Assembly: GCF_964275005.1 (NCBI RefSeq)
Contig: NC_092706.1
Location: forward strand, 7,441,564-7,505,563
From: Diadema setosum
Taxonomy: Eukaryota; Echinodermata; Echinoidea; Diadematoida; Diadematidae
DNA: 64,000 bases
Direction: 5' to 3'
The notes beneath the pieces were generated by a model. That model searched no databases. It was not told where the DNA came from and worked only from the letters and a program-made list of their open reading frames with translations. A program made the translations under genes and the position numbers. Within the stretch, counting starts at the first letter, position 1; each line of letters opens with the position of its first letter. Below, in pieces: positions 22,238 through 33,229 of this stretch.

Positions 22238-23125
22238 TCACGTTACACTACTCTTCATAAAATCTGGGCGTGTGTAATTGAAAAGCAGAAAATCAATTTC
22301 ATAAATACTCCACAGCTGCTGCAATTGTTTGATGGTAATTTCGCCAAAAGCACTGTTAAACTCAGCCGAGGACCGAACAGTCGGTTCGGCAAATTTGGGG
22401 TAATAGAATCGCTGACTATCGTTAAATAACTTCTTGAATAGACGAGAAGAGTCCTCGTGCACAGTCTCCAACTTCCCTATGTAGTTGTAATCGATGTTAC
22501 AGGGTGCGCAGAGCGTGTGCGCTGATTGCCAGTGTTCGTTCATCTTCAGACGATCCGGTGTGTCGATGATATGGCGCACAAATTCTAACCACGTGACACC
22601 TTCCCCCGCTTCCAGCGTGGACAGCGGGACGTCGGATCGGTACTGCGACATGATCTTACCAGCCATCTTCTTGAAGTACGAACTGTGTCTCTCACAGGCC
22701 AGATTCCGAATCTTCTGGAATTTGTCCTTGTACGCCGAGAGCAGGCGAACGAAGGGGTCCCGCGTGAAGATGAACTTGGTGTACTGTTTCAGCATCTGCG
22801 ACCGCTGTGATTCGGAGTAATCGTAGAGTGTGCGTAGGTGGTTGTGGTGAGCGGCGTCGCGGGAAATGTCGGGGACGCTGAGCGAGGAGTTCTCGAGGGC
22901 CAGCAAGATGCGTTTCCAGTTGGTGCAGCCGGCCTTCGGCACAGAGCAGTAGATGATCTTGTGCTCGTCGTTTACGTAGAGGTGCTTCAGCGTCTCGCTG
23001 CTGACCCGCAGGCGTTCGCGTTGGTGCACTGGCAAGGTTTTCTGGCACATGTTCCTCATGTGTCGCTTCCGGCTGGGCTGGATGGCGGCGGCGACACTCT
23101 CATGAGATGGGGCGGTATTCCGCGG
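22238..23125 (-). CDS. Carbohydrate sulfotransferase (HNK-1 family), exon 3, catalytic domain
   Basis: Encodes residues 81-375 of the assembled protein. It transfers sulfate from PAPS to a sugar on glycoproteins or proteoglycans in the Golgi lumen. The PAPS 5'-phosphosulfate loop is CSVPKAGCTNWKR (140-152) and the 3'-phosphate motif FTRDPFVRLLSAYKDKF (200-216). MNEHW (275-279), the CAPC cysteine pair and YIGKLET (295-301) are further family signatures. The C-terminus ends YEIDFLLFNYTRPDF, as in CHST8-14-type enzymes. The intron acceptor (TTACTTCTCCACAG, ending at 23126) gives the exon boundary. An ATG at 23161 would extend the frame by 12 codons, but it lies in the intron tract and would leave the protein without a membrane anchor. 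Which CHST subgroup and sugar acceptor cannot be told by eye. Confidence 0.92.
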   Translation of the reverse strand, partial: PRNTAPSHESVAAAIQPSRKRHMRNMCQKTLPVHQRERLRVSSETLKHLYVNDEHKIIYCSVPKAGCTNWKRILLALENSSLSVPDISRDAAHHNHLRTLYDYSESQRSQMLKQYTKFIFTRDPFVRLLSAYKDKFQKIRNLACERHSSYFKKMAGKIMSQYRSDVPLSTLEAGEGVTWLEFVRHIIDTPDRLKMNEHWQSAHTLCAPCNIDYNYIGKLETVHEDSSRLFKKLFNDSQRFYYPKFAEPTVRSSAEFNSAFGEITIKQLQQLWSIYEIDFLLFNYTRPDFMKSSVT

Positions 23126-23394
23126 CTGTGGAGAAGTAAATGACATAAACATTTTCGTCACTCTTATTGCCGTTATCGCTTCTGTAATGACATTTTTTTA
23201 ATCACCATCGTCTACATTTACCTCTGTGAATGGCGTTGATGTTGCAATTGTATGCCTCCGCCCCCTCCCCTCCCACCCCGGGCGAAAGTCTTCAAAGGAC
23301 CCCTCCTCTGACAACAACATTCAGAGGACTTGCATTTGCTCTTTCTACAGACGTACTTTGACGACCAAGTTCAGCCTTTCATGTTGGGGGGACT

Positions 23395-23722
23395 GAGCAC
23401 TCCGTCTAAACTCATTTAGTCTTCTATCAATTTTGTCTGATTCCCATTTGGTCCAATTCTCACTGATGATCAGATCCTCAAATTGCAATTTTCTCTCCTT
23501 GGACCTCCCCCCCCCCCCCCCCCCACACACACACACATTTCATCTAATAAATTGTGGGTATTAGACGAAATGGGCATAGCCCATCTGAAAGTAGACCAAC
23601 TGGTAATGAACCTTAGTGGCAATTGGACTAAATGGTCATTAGACGAACTGGTTGTAGACAAAACGGAATTAGACCATGTCGGTTGAGACTAACTGGCTAT
23701 TGGACGAAGTGGGAGTAGACTA
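23395..23722. repeat. Degenerate minisatellite on an AGACNAANTGG unit
   Basis: Units of about 16-20 bp such as TTAGACGAACTGG, GTAGACCAACTGG and GGACTAAATGG recur through 23550-23720. Weaker reversed matches at 23395-23465 (TTTGGTCCAATT, TTTAGTC) flank a C run (23507-23524) and a short CA run. It lies inside intron 2 of the sulfotransferase. Confidence 0.6.
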
Positions 23723-23921
23723 AGTGATAGATCGCCGAGAGTGATGGTAAAGACATTCCAAATGCAAAAGGTAATCTTGCATGCTCGGAAAGTCCGTGTT
23801 TACCAGGAGATATTTCAACGTTGCAAAGCGAAGAAAATCTTTGGTCAGGATTATGTATTTGTTTACAGATACGATGACGATTAAGATCTTGCCGATGAAA
23901 GCTGTACTATCGATCACATAC

Positions 23922-24058
23922 CAAGGATACGGGGTCCTCTTGCGTAACGGTGACCTGCCCAGCCTCCGCGTGTCTCTGCTCTCTGATTGCGGATTGGGCC
24001 GTGGGCTTTCGTGATATCTGCTCGCTGCAGATGCAGTTTGTAAGAGACGTGAAAGAAA
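23922..24058 (-). CDS. Carbohydrate sulfotransferase, exon 2, stem region
   Basis: A 137-bp exon bounded by an acceptor (TTGTTCTTGTTTTCAG, ending at 24059) and a donor (TTG|GTATGT at 23922/23921). It supplies two bases to a split Val codon and then 45 full codons, residues 36-80. It ends in phase 0, which matches exon 3. The peptide is polar (TNCICSEQISRKPTAQ) as expected for the flexible luminal stem. With exon 1 it forms an N-V-S sequon for N-glycosylation. The call rests on splice signals and phase agreement; no homolog was aligned. Confidence 0.7.
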
Positions 24059-25097
24059 CTGAAAACAAGAACAAAACGAACAGAGTCATTAGATAACCCT
24101 CGATTAAAAGTTATGAAAATTGTTATATCTTTTATTTAGCTGCACCCTGATCGAATATGTAAATATGAACAGACGCAATAGTTCTGTGAAAACAAGATTT
24201 CAAGGTCTTTGTTTTTGTCGCTCTTTTGGTTGCCAATTCTGACATTATGACATTTTCGTCTCTTTTCAATAGATGTCTTGCCTCATGCAAACACTCATGT
24301 ATAATGAAGACCTTCATCGCATATGGGCTTACCGATATTCATTAAAAAAAAAAGAAAAGAGTATAAGTTCATCATTAGATAGAGCAAAACAAAACCTTTC
24401 CCTGGACATCTCACTTGTTACATTACAAGGAATATTCCTGAATTTATTAATGTATACTTTCCCATGTTTTCTTATAATTCACTTCGGGGTTTTTTTGGTA
24501 GCTTTAATTGTAAACATCTCAACTGAACAAGAGTTTGCAACCAAGTTCTCCGTATTTTTATGTTTCAACTTAGGCTCGTTCAATTGCTTTTATCTATGAT
24601 TTTTTTTTCTTACCTGAAATGTCATCCAATTTCCATCTAAAATATTTTCACTGATTCTAGATGCGAAGAGACACCCAATTTTATAAGATTTTTAAATTAT
24701 TAATATTTTATAAAATAATTTCTTAAAGTTTTTACATGAATATTATGATGAGTTTGATCGCGAACGATTTATCTCAGTTTATGCTATTACACCTGCTAAA
24801 AAGAGGGAAAATAATAAGTATAGGATATTTTTTAATCATAACTCAAAGAATATTCCTTGTTATGTAACAAGTAATGTACCAATTTAAAGGTTTTATCATT
24901 TTCTATGTCATGATGGACTTACTGTAAGGTTTTAAAATTGGCGTTTAAACCCATTTTTGCGATCAAACTCTTATGACAAGTTTGAACGCAAAAACAAATA
25001 TAAATAGGCCTCTTTTAACTTTTTTTTTAAGATGGTCATCATCAAATAAGTAAAATCTCGTACCGTACTCCTCTGTCATCTCGACTATATATATAAG

Positions 25098-25143
<46 letters not shown>

Positions 25144-25363
25144 ATATATTTATATTTGTATCATATAATATAATATGAGCTATCAATTAAACCTGTATAA
25201 GGAAGCAATACCGTGTTTGGATTAAGGATGCATCATAGGAACATATTGTGTATTCCCAGTCGTTGAAGGGTTATGAGAACTCAAACTCTACGTGGTCCCA
25301 AGTTGATTAGGATATTGCTTTTTGCACTCATGCGTTTCGGCACTTAAAAAAAGACGCACATAT

Positions 25364-25412
<49 letters not shown>

Positions 25413-26216
25413 AAATGGCACCCGTGCGTGCTGAGCCGTATCAGGTCAATTTTACAGCCTCTTTCCCGCCAATCATTCATTGTGCAAATTTAGTTGGAAC
25501 TGTTGCAACGATATGTGCATGAAGCATTTCATAATTGGTCGGTTGAATAAACAACAGCGTGTTCGGCTGATTTGGGAAAAATTAATTTTCTCAATCAGCA
25601 TGATACTGGTATAGTTGGAAGACTTCATTAGAATTCATCGCAATGAAAACCAAAAACAAAACAAAACAAAACAAAACAAAACGAAAAACAAACGAAATTG
25701 TCTCTGTTGCCCCTGGGCACACGTCATCACCCCGTCCTTGGCCTGTCTAAGTATAGACTGTTTCATTTTCAAGTCTGTTTCGCGATTTGCCGGTAAAGAA
25801 ACAATCACGGAATATTTAGCGTCCAGTTGACTTAGTAATAAAATAATGTCAAACATCAAATAGAAGACATCAATCATTACCATTTAGGCGAGCATGATTC
25901 TGCGCACACTTACGCTCTTTACACCTAGAAAGATGGGCGAGTTTATAAACGGGAAAAGTCTAAAAAGATGCGTCAAAGTTTACTTGCAAAACGGGTTAAA
26001 CGCCATTTACATGCAATAAAAGCATCAACAGACACACAGCAAAATGAAACGTACCCATTTATAACTCAATTGTATTATAACTATTGATATTCTTGAAGGT
26101 TTAATTTCAAAAATAAATATTTTCTTATGTGTTTTGCAGCTTTAATCGAAACTTTAATATCAACTTAGCGACACTGGAGTTAACTCCATTCGACATCAAA
26201 CTCTTCATATCATTAA
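24059..26216 (-). other. Sulfotransferase intron 1, proximal part
   Basis: No coding sequence is seen. Holds a (TA)n tract at about 25088-25135, a (CA)n tract at about 25366-25409 and an AAAAC repeat at about 25650-25682. Segments near 24500-24540 and 26140-26205 share wording with 49138-49205 (TTTAATCG, TCAAACTCTTCATAT), so an old interspersed repeat is present but not delimited. Confidence 0.5.
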
Positions 26217-26772
26217 AGGACAAGTCCACCTTCTAGACATGTGGGTTGAGTGAATGCAGCAATATTAGTAGAACACATCAGTGAGAGTTTGAGGAAAATC
26301 GGACAATCCGTTCAAGAGTTATGAATTTTTGAAGTTTCTGCTCAGTCACAGCTGGATGAAAAGACTACTATAGCTTGTGATGTGACATGAGTACAACGAT
26401 ATAGAGAAAGAATAAACAAATTCAACATTATTTCCATTTTTCTCGCGTAACAAAAGAACACACGACTTCCCTCTTTCAGAAGGCAAGGGGAATAATATTA
26501 ACCTTAACATACGTCAGTAGCAAGTCGAAGAAATGTGCACTTTATTCAAAAAGTACAGTTTTGTGAAATTCTCTTTTTATTTTCGTTATATCGTTGTACG
26601 CATTTGACATTATACTGCAGTAGTCATCTCATCCAGCAGTGACTGCGCAAATACTTGAAAAATTCATAACTTTTGAACGGATTGTCCGATTTTCCTCATA
26701 TTTTCACTGATGTGTTCTACTAATATTGCTGCATTCTCTCAATTCTTATGTATATGAAGGTGGACCTGTCCT
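26217..26772. mobile_element. TTAA-type MITE family A, intact copy
   Basis: TTAA at 26213-26216 and 26773-26776 flanks AGGACAAGTCCACCTT at the left and AAGGTGGACCTGTCCT at the right. The inverted arms run about 120 bp, including GCAATATTAGTAGAACACAT. No coding capacity. A TTAA target with AGG termini fits Kolobok/T2-type MITEs. It lies in intron 1 of the sulfotransferase. Confidence 0.88.
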
Positions 26773-26776
26773 TTAA

Positions 26777-27145
26777 AGACATAATTAACCATTTGCAGAT
26801 GAAACAAAAACCCAGTTTAGTGCTTCAAAATAGTTCTAGAATGTTAGGGATAGAAACAACCAATGCAAAAATTAAAATCGGTATAATCCATGTTAATCAT
26901 TACTAAATATACAAAATGTGAACAATAGCTTTAATAAAATGTTTCATGACTAAACTCTCTAGAGTTATGGTTTACTGAGAAAAATACTTAGTAGTGATAA
27001 CACTCCTTGTAGTTTAGGATCTATTGCAAAACTTTTATATGGTAGGATGATTTGTTATACAACTGACCTACACGTATGCATCAAATGTAATATCTTGGGC
27101 TTTTTTTTTAAAATCAATGCCCCCAAAGGTAAAAAGGTCCTTTAA
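26777..27145 (+). mobile_element. TTAA-type MITE family B, copy 1
   Basis: Abuts the family A copy and appears to share its TTAA. Blocks: AACCATTTGCAGATGAAACA, GTGCTTCAAAATAGTTCTAG, AGTTATGGTTTACTGAG, ATACAACTGACCTACAC, and a right end AAGGTCCTTTAA. Other copies are at 36855, 53638 and 57935 (reverse). Confidence 0.75.
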
Positions 27146-27170
27146 AGACAGAGATATCTGTGTACATTAC

Positions 27171-27273
27171 CATTCCGATGAGACACCTCCACTGAGAAGA
27201 GAACAGAGATGGTGGCGCTACACAGGGTGATGATCAGGATCGTTGCCAAACTCGTGCCGCGAGAAGACGCCAT
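27171..27273 (-). CDS. Carbohydrate sulfotransferase, exon 1, signal anchor
   Basis: ATG at 27273 has a good start context (G at -3 and +4). The 34 complete codons begin MASSRGTSLATILIITLC and continue through a hydrophobic segment of about 18-20 residues (about 9-28), followed by a short hydrophilic end, SHRN. This is the expected type II signal anchor of a Golgi enzyme. The donor ATG|GTAATG (27171/27170) leaves one base, which joins two bases of exon 2 to make Val. The exon is short, so the evidence is the combination of anchor, start context, donor and matched phase with a downstream sulfotransferase in the same orientation. The assembled protein is 375 residues, within the usual range for the family. 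Confidence 0.72.
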
Positions 27274-27280
27274 AGCTGCT

Positions 27281-27294
27281 CCGCTAGATGGCGC
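27281..27294 (+). promoter_or_regulatory. CTCF-like motif beside the sulfotransferase start
   Basis: CCGCTAGATGGCGC fits the conserved CTCF core (CCASYAGRKGGCRS) at 13 of 14 positions, eight bases upstream of the start codon on the opposite strand. CTCF is conserved across bilaterians. One motif match is only suggestive. Confidence 0.4.
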
Positions 27295-29689
27295 CCTTCT
27301 TCTTCCTTGTGGTAACTACTGTAAAAAAAGAGGGGGAACCTATTCGAATGAGAACGATTTTGTGAGATGCGTTCATTTATTGTACCGATTGAAAGTTTAG
27401 TGTTTTTTTTTTTTTTTAATCTAAGGAGACGCAAAGAAGGAAGATAAAAAAAAAAATATCTGGAATTCGAAACGACATGGATTCATTTTTTTTTCCCTTT
27501 TCTCTCTCTCTCTTCAATGCAATTAGCAATCATTTATATCACACGAATTTCCTGACGGGATTGTGATCTCCTCGATGAAACATGTTCATAGATGATAATT
27601 AAGAAAACAAAATAGAATTGACAACCTGAAAGTATGATGTATATAATTGTACTTGTGTTATTCATATTGCCATCGATTTGGTTTGTGAAATGGTTCCGAT
27701 TTTAGTATTACACAGCTTACATAAACACTATTTCTCAGTAGAGTTCGGTTGGAGCAAAAAGTAGACAAAACCTATCCCATTGAAACTCGCAATCCTCAAT
27801 ACCCACATGCGCTTACACTTTCATGCACATACTTGTGAGACCACTCAACATCCATACCATGTGCATTCCACCTAACTTTGATGAAATGTTTTATTTTTGT
27901 GTACAAACATACCACAATGATAGTTTCAATTATTCTCTACGAATGCTTCTCCGAGATAAGAAGGATAGAGACGGAAATAAAATATCTTTGTGTCTTTGTT
28001 TCCTTGTCTATGTATGTATTTCCCTAAAAAGGGATGGCCAGTTTTCCCCGACATGATTCAGTCCTGAGTTTCAATCATCACATTTCAGTTATCAATAAAA
28101 ACCGGAGTGCCGCGAGAACGACATCGTTCTATCTTATTTCTTGTTTCTCGTCAACACGGTAGACTTCAAAACGGCAACACATGCGGGGTGCATCCCTCTC
28201 TAATTTGAGCTCTCCTGAATTTCTAACATTGATACTATTCCACAAATTAGATGCATTGTGCTGAAATGTGAGAACCACACTCCGTGGCACTCATATATTT
28301 GAGTATACTGCCCCGCTATCTAGCTCTCAGTTGATACACTATTTTTTGTCAATCTGCATTTGCAAAGCATCATCAAAATGTGTTCAACGTTACAACTTTG
28401 TCCAAGGATACTGCTACGAAAGGTTCTTCCGGTTTGATTGTTGGGATCTCCAGAATTCTGCATGTCGATTGAATTCTTTTGGAGTTTTACCACACAAGCA
28501 TGCCTGTTTCACAATTACACTTGGATGACATCTCACGGATGTAGGAGCTCTGCTGTTCACGCTACACAGAACCCAGATTCTTGGACCTGGATCACAATGG
28601 CCTCTTCAGTCTATTGTCATCTCCTGCCTTTTTTGTGTGTATCCTTAACTGTGAAAGCAATGAAAATTCCTGTGCAGTACCTGAGCTAGCAAACTTGTGC
28701 ACCATCTACAGGGTTGTACATTCTTACTTCCATTCCCTCCCCCCCCCCCCCCCGGTCTGTTCTGCAAAAACTTTATTGATAACAATCATGTATACTTTAT
28801 TGACGCGATATCAGATCGTACTTATCTTGCATAAGCTTGTATGTTATATGCATTATGTAATTATACCTCTTTTAACCATTGTGTATAAATACTGTGTGCA
28901 TACTTTGCAAAAGCATTTGTAATTCAGCCTCGGGCTGCGATGAATGATTCCATTGGAGGAAATAAAGATACCATTATTTATATTGGTCTATCTTGCAATC
29001 TGTGGATGTCAGGGAGGTAAAACCGATTTGCGACGCATACATAATATCCAGGATGATACGTAACTTAACGACGGTCGTACTCCTATCCTGCACCAGACAT
29101 AATAACTATGTGATACATGCCGATGATATGATATTGAGATATATAGTGATTTGTCGTCGAGTCATCCGGAGTGTCTCCGAACGTGACTTTGATGAATATG
29201 GAGTGTGTGCTTGTGTGTATATCAGTTGTACCTCCATACCAAGGAGGTTGAAGATATGGAGTAACAACAGTGTTATTCACTTTGATCCCATGTTTGGTGC
29301 CGCCACTATGAAGTATTTGAAGTATGTCCTAAACTGGAGTTGCCTCACAGATAGGAAGACAATTATTGATTCATGTGGTGTGGCACCATGACTCGTCAAG
29401 CTCTCAATGGAAAACATTGTCATTATGATGGTAATTACTTTTCGCTGTCCCTTCTTATGAAACATGAGCGGTACATAAAGGTACAGCCACAGGGATGTGC
29501 GAATAAAAATTCTACAAAATTTGATGAAATAAGAATTATAATTACCCGACTTTGCATGTTTTTACACTAATCTAACATATAGATGAATAAAAAAGTACAT
29601 TTGGAGATTATACCATATCAGTTTCATTTGTTGGAAGTGATCGGAAAGACGATAAAACCAGGGAGGTGCTAGAGAAGGAGAGGCAACTA
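27295..29689. other. Gene-free stretch upstream of the sulfotransferase
   Basis: The first few hundred bases should contain the sulfotransferase promoter on the minus strand, but no clear core element is seen. A C run is at 28739-28753. The segment 28915-28980 (TTCAGCCTCGGGCTGCGATG, then AATAAAG) resembles the 3' end of a LINE, but no RT remains next to it. No exon is called. Confidence 0.4.
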
Positions 29690-30292
29690 AGACCCCGTTT
29701 ACAGTGCGAGGCTCGGCCGCGGCTGAGCCGCGGCCGAGCCCAGCCCCGCTTCAGTGTAAACGCGCAAAAGGCCAAATGCGAGGCCAAAATTGGCCTCGCA
29801 TTTGGCCTCGCTCTGGAGGTGGTCTCGGCCGCGGCCGAGCCGCGGCCGAGCCCGGCCTCTTCTTGGTGTAAACGCAAACTGGGCCAAATGCGCGGCCAAT
29901 TGCGCGGCCAATTTTAGTCTGGCTTCCAAACCCTCTGCCTGTATCTTTCGCTATTCAGGATATTAACCCCCTCAACGTGGGGAACTAGTATAGTTTAAGG
30001 TGGTTTTGTCCTGCAAAGGATTTTTTCCTTCGGTAAAGGCCTTTGCCCGAACGGCGACTTGGTCGCCACGGAATTCATTTGGCAAAGGGTCTGAAAACCA
30101 GACAATACCAAATTGCGTTTGTTTACAAGCAGAGCGCCACTACGACAAAATATTGAAAGGTTTGAATCAAAAGCGCGGCCGAGCCCAGCAGTGTAAACGG
30201 ACAAAATTGCGAGGCTCGGCCGCGCAATTGAGGCCGGACTCGGCCGCGGCCGAGCCGCGGCCGAGCCCGGCCCCGCACTGTAAACGGGGTCT
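29690..30292. mobile_element. CpG-rich inverted-repeat element
   Basis: The left end AGACCCCGTTTACAGTGC mirrors the right end GCACTGTAAACGGGGTCT. Next to each end lie blocks built from GGCTCGGCCGCGGC and its mirror GCCGCGGCCGAGCC, and GTGTAAACG recurs between them. The GC-rich arms enclose a more ordinary core (about 29920-30160). No transposase frame. Superfamily unknown; no certain target duplication. Confidence 0.75.
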
Positions 30293-31369
30293 ATAGCTCT
30301 CCTTTGAAGTCATGCGCGGCACCGCAGAGAAATATATGCGTTCAACTACAGGTGTTACCCATGTGCTTTGATAAAAGAGAGCATCAATAATCGGGACTAG
30401 CGCTCTCACATCTAGAAATATTTGCTCCTACTGCAATTCGCTCTCTCTTTCAATCTGATGGCAACAATGAATTTGTGTAACTTGAATTGCAGCAGCGAAT
30501 CAAAATGCAGTGTAAAACTCACAATTTTAGCAGCAAGTAGTTTAAAAACACGCTGGAACACGCTTTAACGGAGTACTTTATTTGAAAGATCAAAATATCC
30601 CTTATTAAAAGATAGAAAATTAACATGCGGAAATGTGCGCATTGTAGGAAAAAAAAATAGGTTTTTAAGAGGGCCTAATTTTCATTTCCTTTCGATTTGT
30701 GAATTACGAAGAAACTAGAAATACATGTTAATAGTATTGAATTCTTTCCTAAACTATTCTAAATCAATTCGAGTATTTCATATAAAATTTTGCGGTGAAA
30801 TAAACCTTGTAATTCAACGAAAGGTGAAATGCGTTCTTCGTCTCCGAACTTCGTCTTGCAACTAGAGCGGTGTCGAGCATGACTTCAAAGCGTTAATGGA
30901 ATGCTAGACATCGCATTGTAACCCCTTGAACTCAAACATGTGTTTGCATGAATTACGAAGAGTTGGCACTCCATCTCTGTAACACCTCCCTGATAAAATC
31001 GACTTTCCAGTAAGGGTGCAGTTCAAATATTTTCACAACGTACTGCTCAGATTTACACTTTTTGACATAATCCTGGACAGGAGTTACTTTCTTTTTCATA
31101 TGCCTTATTATTAGCTGAAATTTAATTTCCTTAAAAACAAAAACAAACAAAATATAGCCGACATGATGTTAGCGTTCCAAACAGGTACCAAATGAATCAC
31201 CTCTTTGCTTAGAAAGACGGTGGCATGGAACCCCAATCATCAAAGTCACAAATGCACCTGTGGAATTCTTTTGTACATCAAAGAAAAATGACTGCTGTTT
31301 GAATGTTTACAGCCAGTTGGAACTCCATTTCTCAAACCTCCTTGTCCACACTAATTCTTCATTATACCA
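30293..31369. other. Gene-free stretch
   Basis: No exon or delimited repeat is seen; AT-rich throughout, with a short A run at 30649. Confidence 0.35.
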
Positions 31370-32812
31370 CATTGCCTCTTGCAAAAGTTCTATTCGTCAA
31401 GCAGTGTACGTGTGACGCCATTAAGGATAAACTGGACCACCATGATGCGACAAATTGAAGTCAGTGAAGGAAGGATTATCGACCTGGCGGCCCAGCTGAA
31501 CAGCAACCCAAAGGAGATCGCGAACCTCAAAAACAACGCTCAGCTCTGGACAAGGTTGGGCGAGCTGCTAACAACCAGGAACAATACTCCAGAACGAAAT
31601 TGCCCCGTTCTCACGGCATACAAGAATCAACTGACGAAGTCATTTGCCGTCTTGCCAAGGAGAAGCAATTAGTTGAAAGTCGGATTGTCCAGGAATGACA
31701 TCGAGAGGTCCCATCAACTTCCTTCGAAGAAGAATGAGGACGACTCGCGGTCAGCAAGCAGGGCGACACGCAATAGTAGGCGCAATGAAAAGGCCTCGAT
31801 CCGAATGACGTGCCCTCAAAGGAATGGCAGTTGTTGCAAAGAAAGTCTTTGCAGCCTGGACATCAGATGACAGCGTCATTGCCCTTCTCCCAGCAAGCTG
31901 GGGAAAGACAGCCAAAACAGCCATTGACAGAGGCAAATTCATCGGGGCAGAGTCCATTGCCATGAGAAAGGCATTTGACACCGTGGAGAATTGCACTACT
32001 ATGATAAAGAAGCTTCACTCTGGTGTTTCCGAGAAAAACCTTCGCTGGTTTGAGAATTACTTGTATGATAGACAAATTTAATACGCACATACTTTTGTAA
32101 TGGAATGTCGGATCCCCAGGAAGTGTGTTACGAAATACCACGAGATTCCATTTTGGAGCCTCTCCTCTTTCTAATCTATATTGTTGACATAGTCAAACAG
32201 ATTGAAGAATGCAGTATTTATCTGTATGCAGATTACACTATTTCACCGTTTTCTAAATCCGACATCAATCAAATTGAACGGGCCATCAAAATTGACTTGG
32301 CCGGCATTAGTACATTGTATATGGATGTGTTTGAATAAATTTGAGCCTTCATGTTGATAAAATCACCCACAATGTTACAAAGATGCAATATCATGTATAA
32401 GCAAATGGTAAGCGTATTCAGTCCTAACGAACACTGAAATATCTCGGACTTATTATAGATCAAAGAATTAAAAATGGTGTTCACATAGAAACGCTATGTA
32501 AGAAGATAAGCATTATTTTTATAAGGTCTCTGGGTTGTCTTCTTTACCATTTAAATGAACGTAGTATTAAGATAATCGACAACTCCATAATTGGATATTT
32601 GTTTGATTATGCAGATGCACTTTACGACTCTGCCCATAAGAAGTATTATGATGATCGATTACAAAAATTACAGAATAGAACCGGGAGAATAATCCTGAAA
32701 GTTAGTCCATATATGCCATATTTCGAATTAGGTTATACATCAGACGCTGAACTGGGAGTCTTTAAAAGCACGCTGTACAAAGCATATATAGCTCATGGTA
32801 TTTAGAACTTTG
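31370..32812 (+). mobile_element. Degenerate LINE with ORF1 and RT remnants
   Basis: The left part (31379-31870) looks like a LINE ORF1: a coiled-coil-like stretch (RQIEVSEGRIIDLAAQL) followed in another frame by EVICRLAKEKQ and then LSRNDIERSHQLPSKK, a pattern common in LINE ORF1 proteins. The endonuclease and first RT motifs are missing. RT fragments follow: RKAFDTVE, GVSEKNLRWFENYL, DSILEPLLFLIYI, and LYADYT in place of the usual LYADDT. A C-terminal fragment, FDYADALYD then LQKLQNRTGRIILKV, ends at about 32740. Several frameshifts and stops separate these pieces. Old and inactive, of the Jockey/CR1-like group. Confidence 0.82.
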
Positions 32813-33229
32813 AACCTGCTGAATAGGGCCTAATCTTTGGCGATCCTTATTAATGAACCGGTTTGATTTTGTATCACATCAATACTTTACGCTCTTTACG
32901 CTCCTATGGAAAGCTATCGCGCCCAAAGCCAAGAAAAGAATGATTATTGTAAACGCATATCGTGGGCCATCCATGTTTGATAGCGTTCCTTTGGATATAA
33001 TAATATCCTCACCATTGTAATTCATTTAAGAAAACAAATAATCATCTTTTGCACTGGATGTTATAATATGTGATCAGGGATAACATTTTAACGGGCTTCT
33101 CTTAATGTTGTTTTAGTTGGTGTACTGATGAATATTGTGTTTGTATGATATCATTGAGTAGACTTGAATGCGTATGTGTGTGTTTTCATTATGTTAGCTT
33201 CATTGATTTCATTGTGTGGAGTTTCAAGG

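Noticed and set aside
22692-23143. Long open frames on the other frames and strand over the sulfotransferase exon
   Set aside because: They are shadows of the GC-rich catalytic exon and lack domains.
28915-28985. Host gene 3' end with AATAAAG signal
   Set aside because: The CAGCCTCGGGCTGCGATG wording looks like a LINE 3' end and no upstream exon is recognised; left as undetermined.
29666-30296. Arg/Pro/Ala-rich frames on both strands
   Set aside because: They are translations of the CpG-rich inverted-repeat element.
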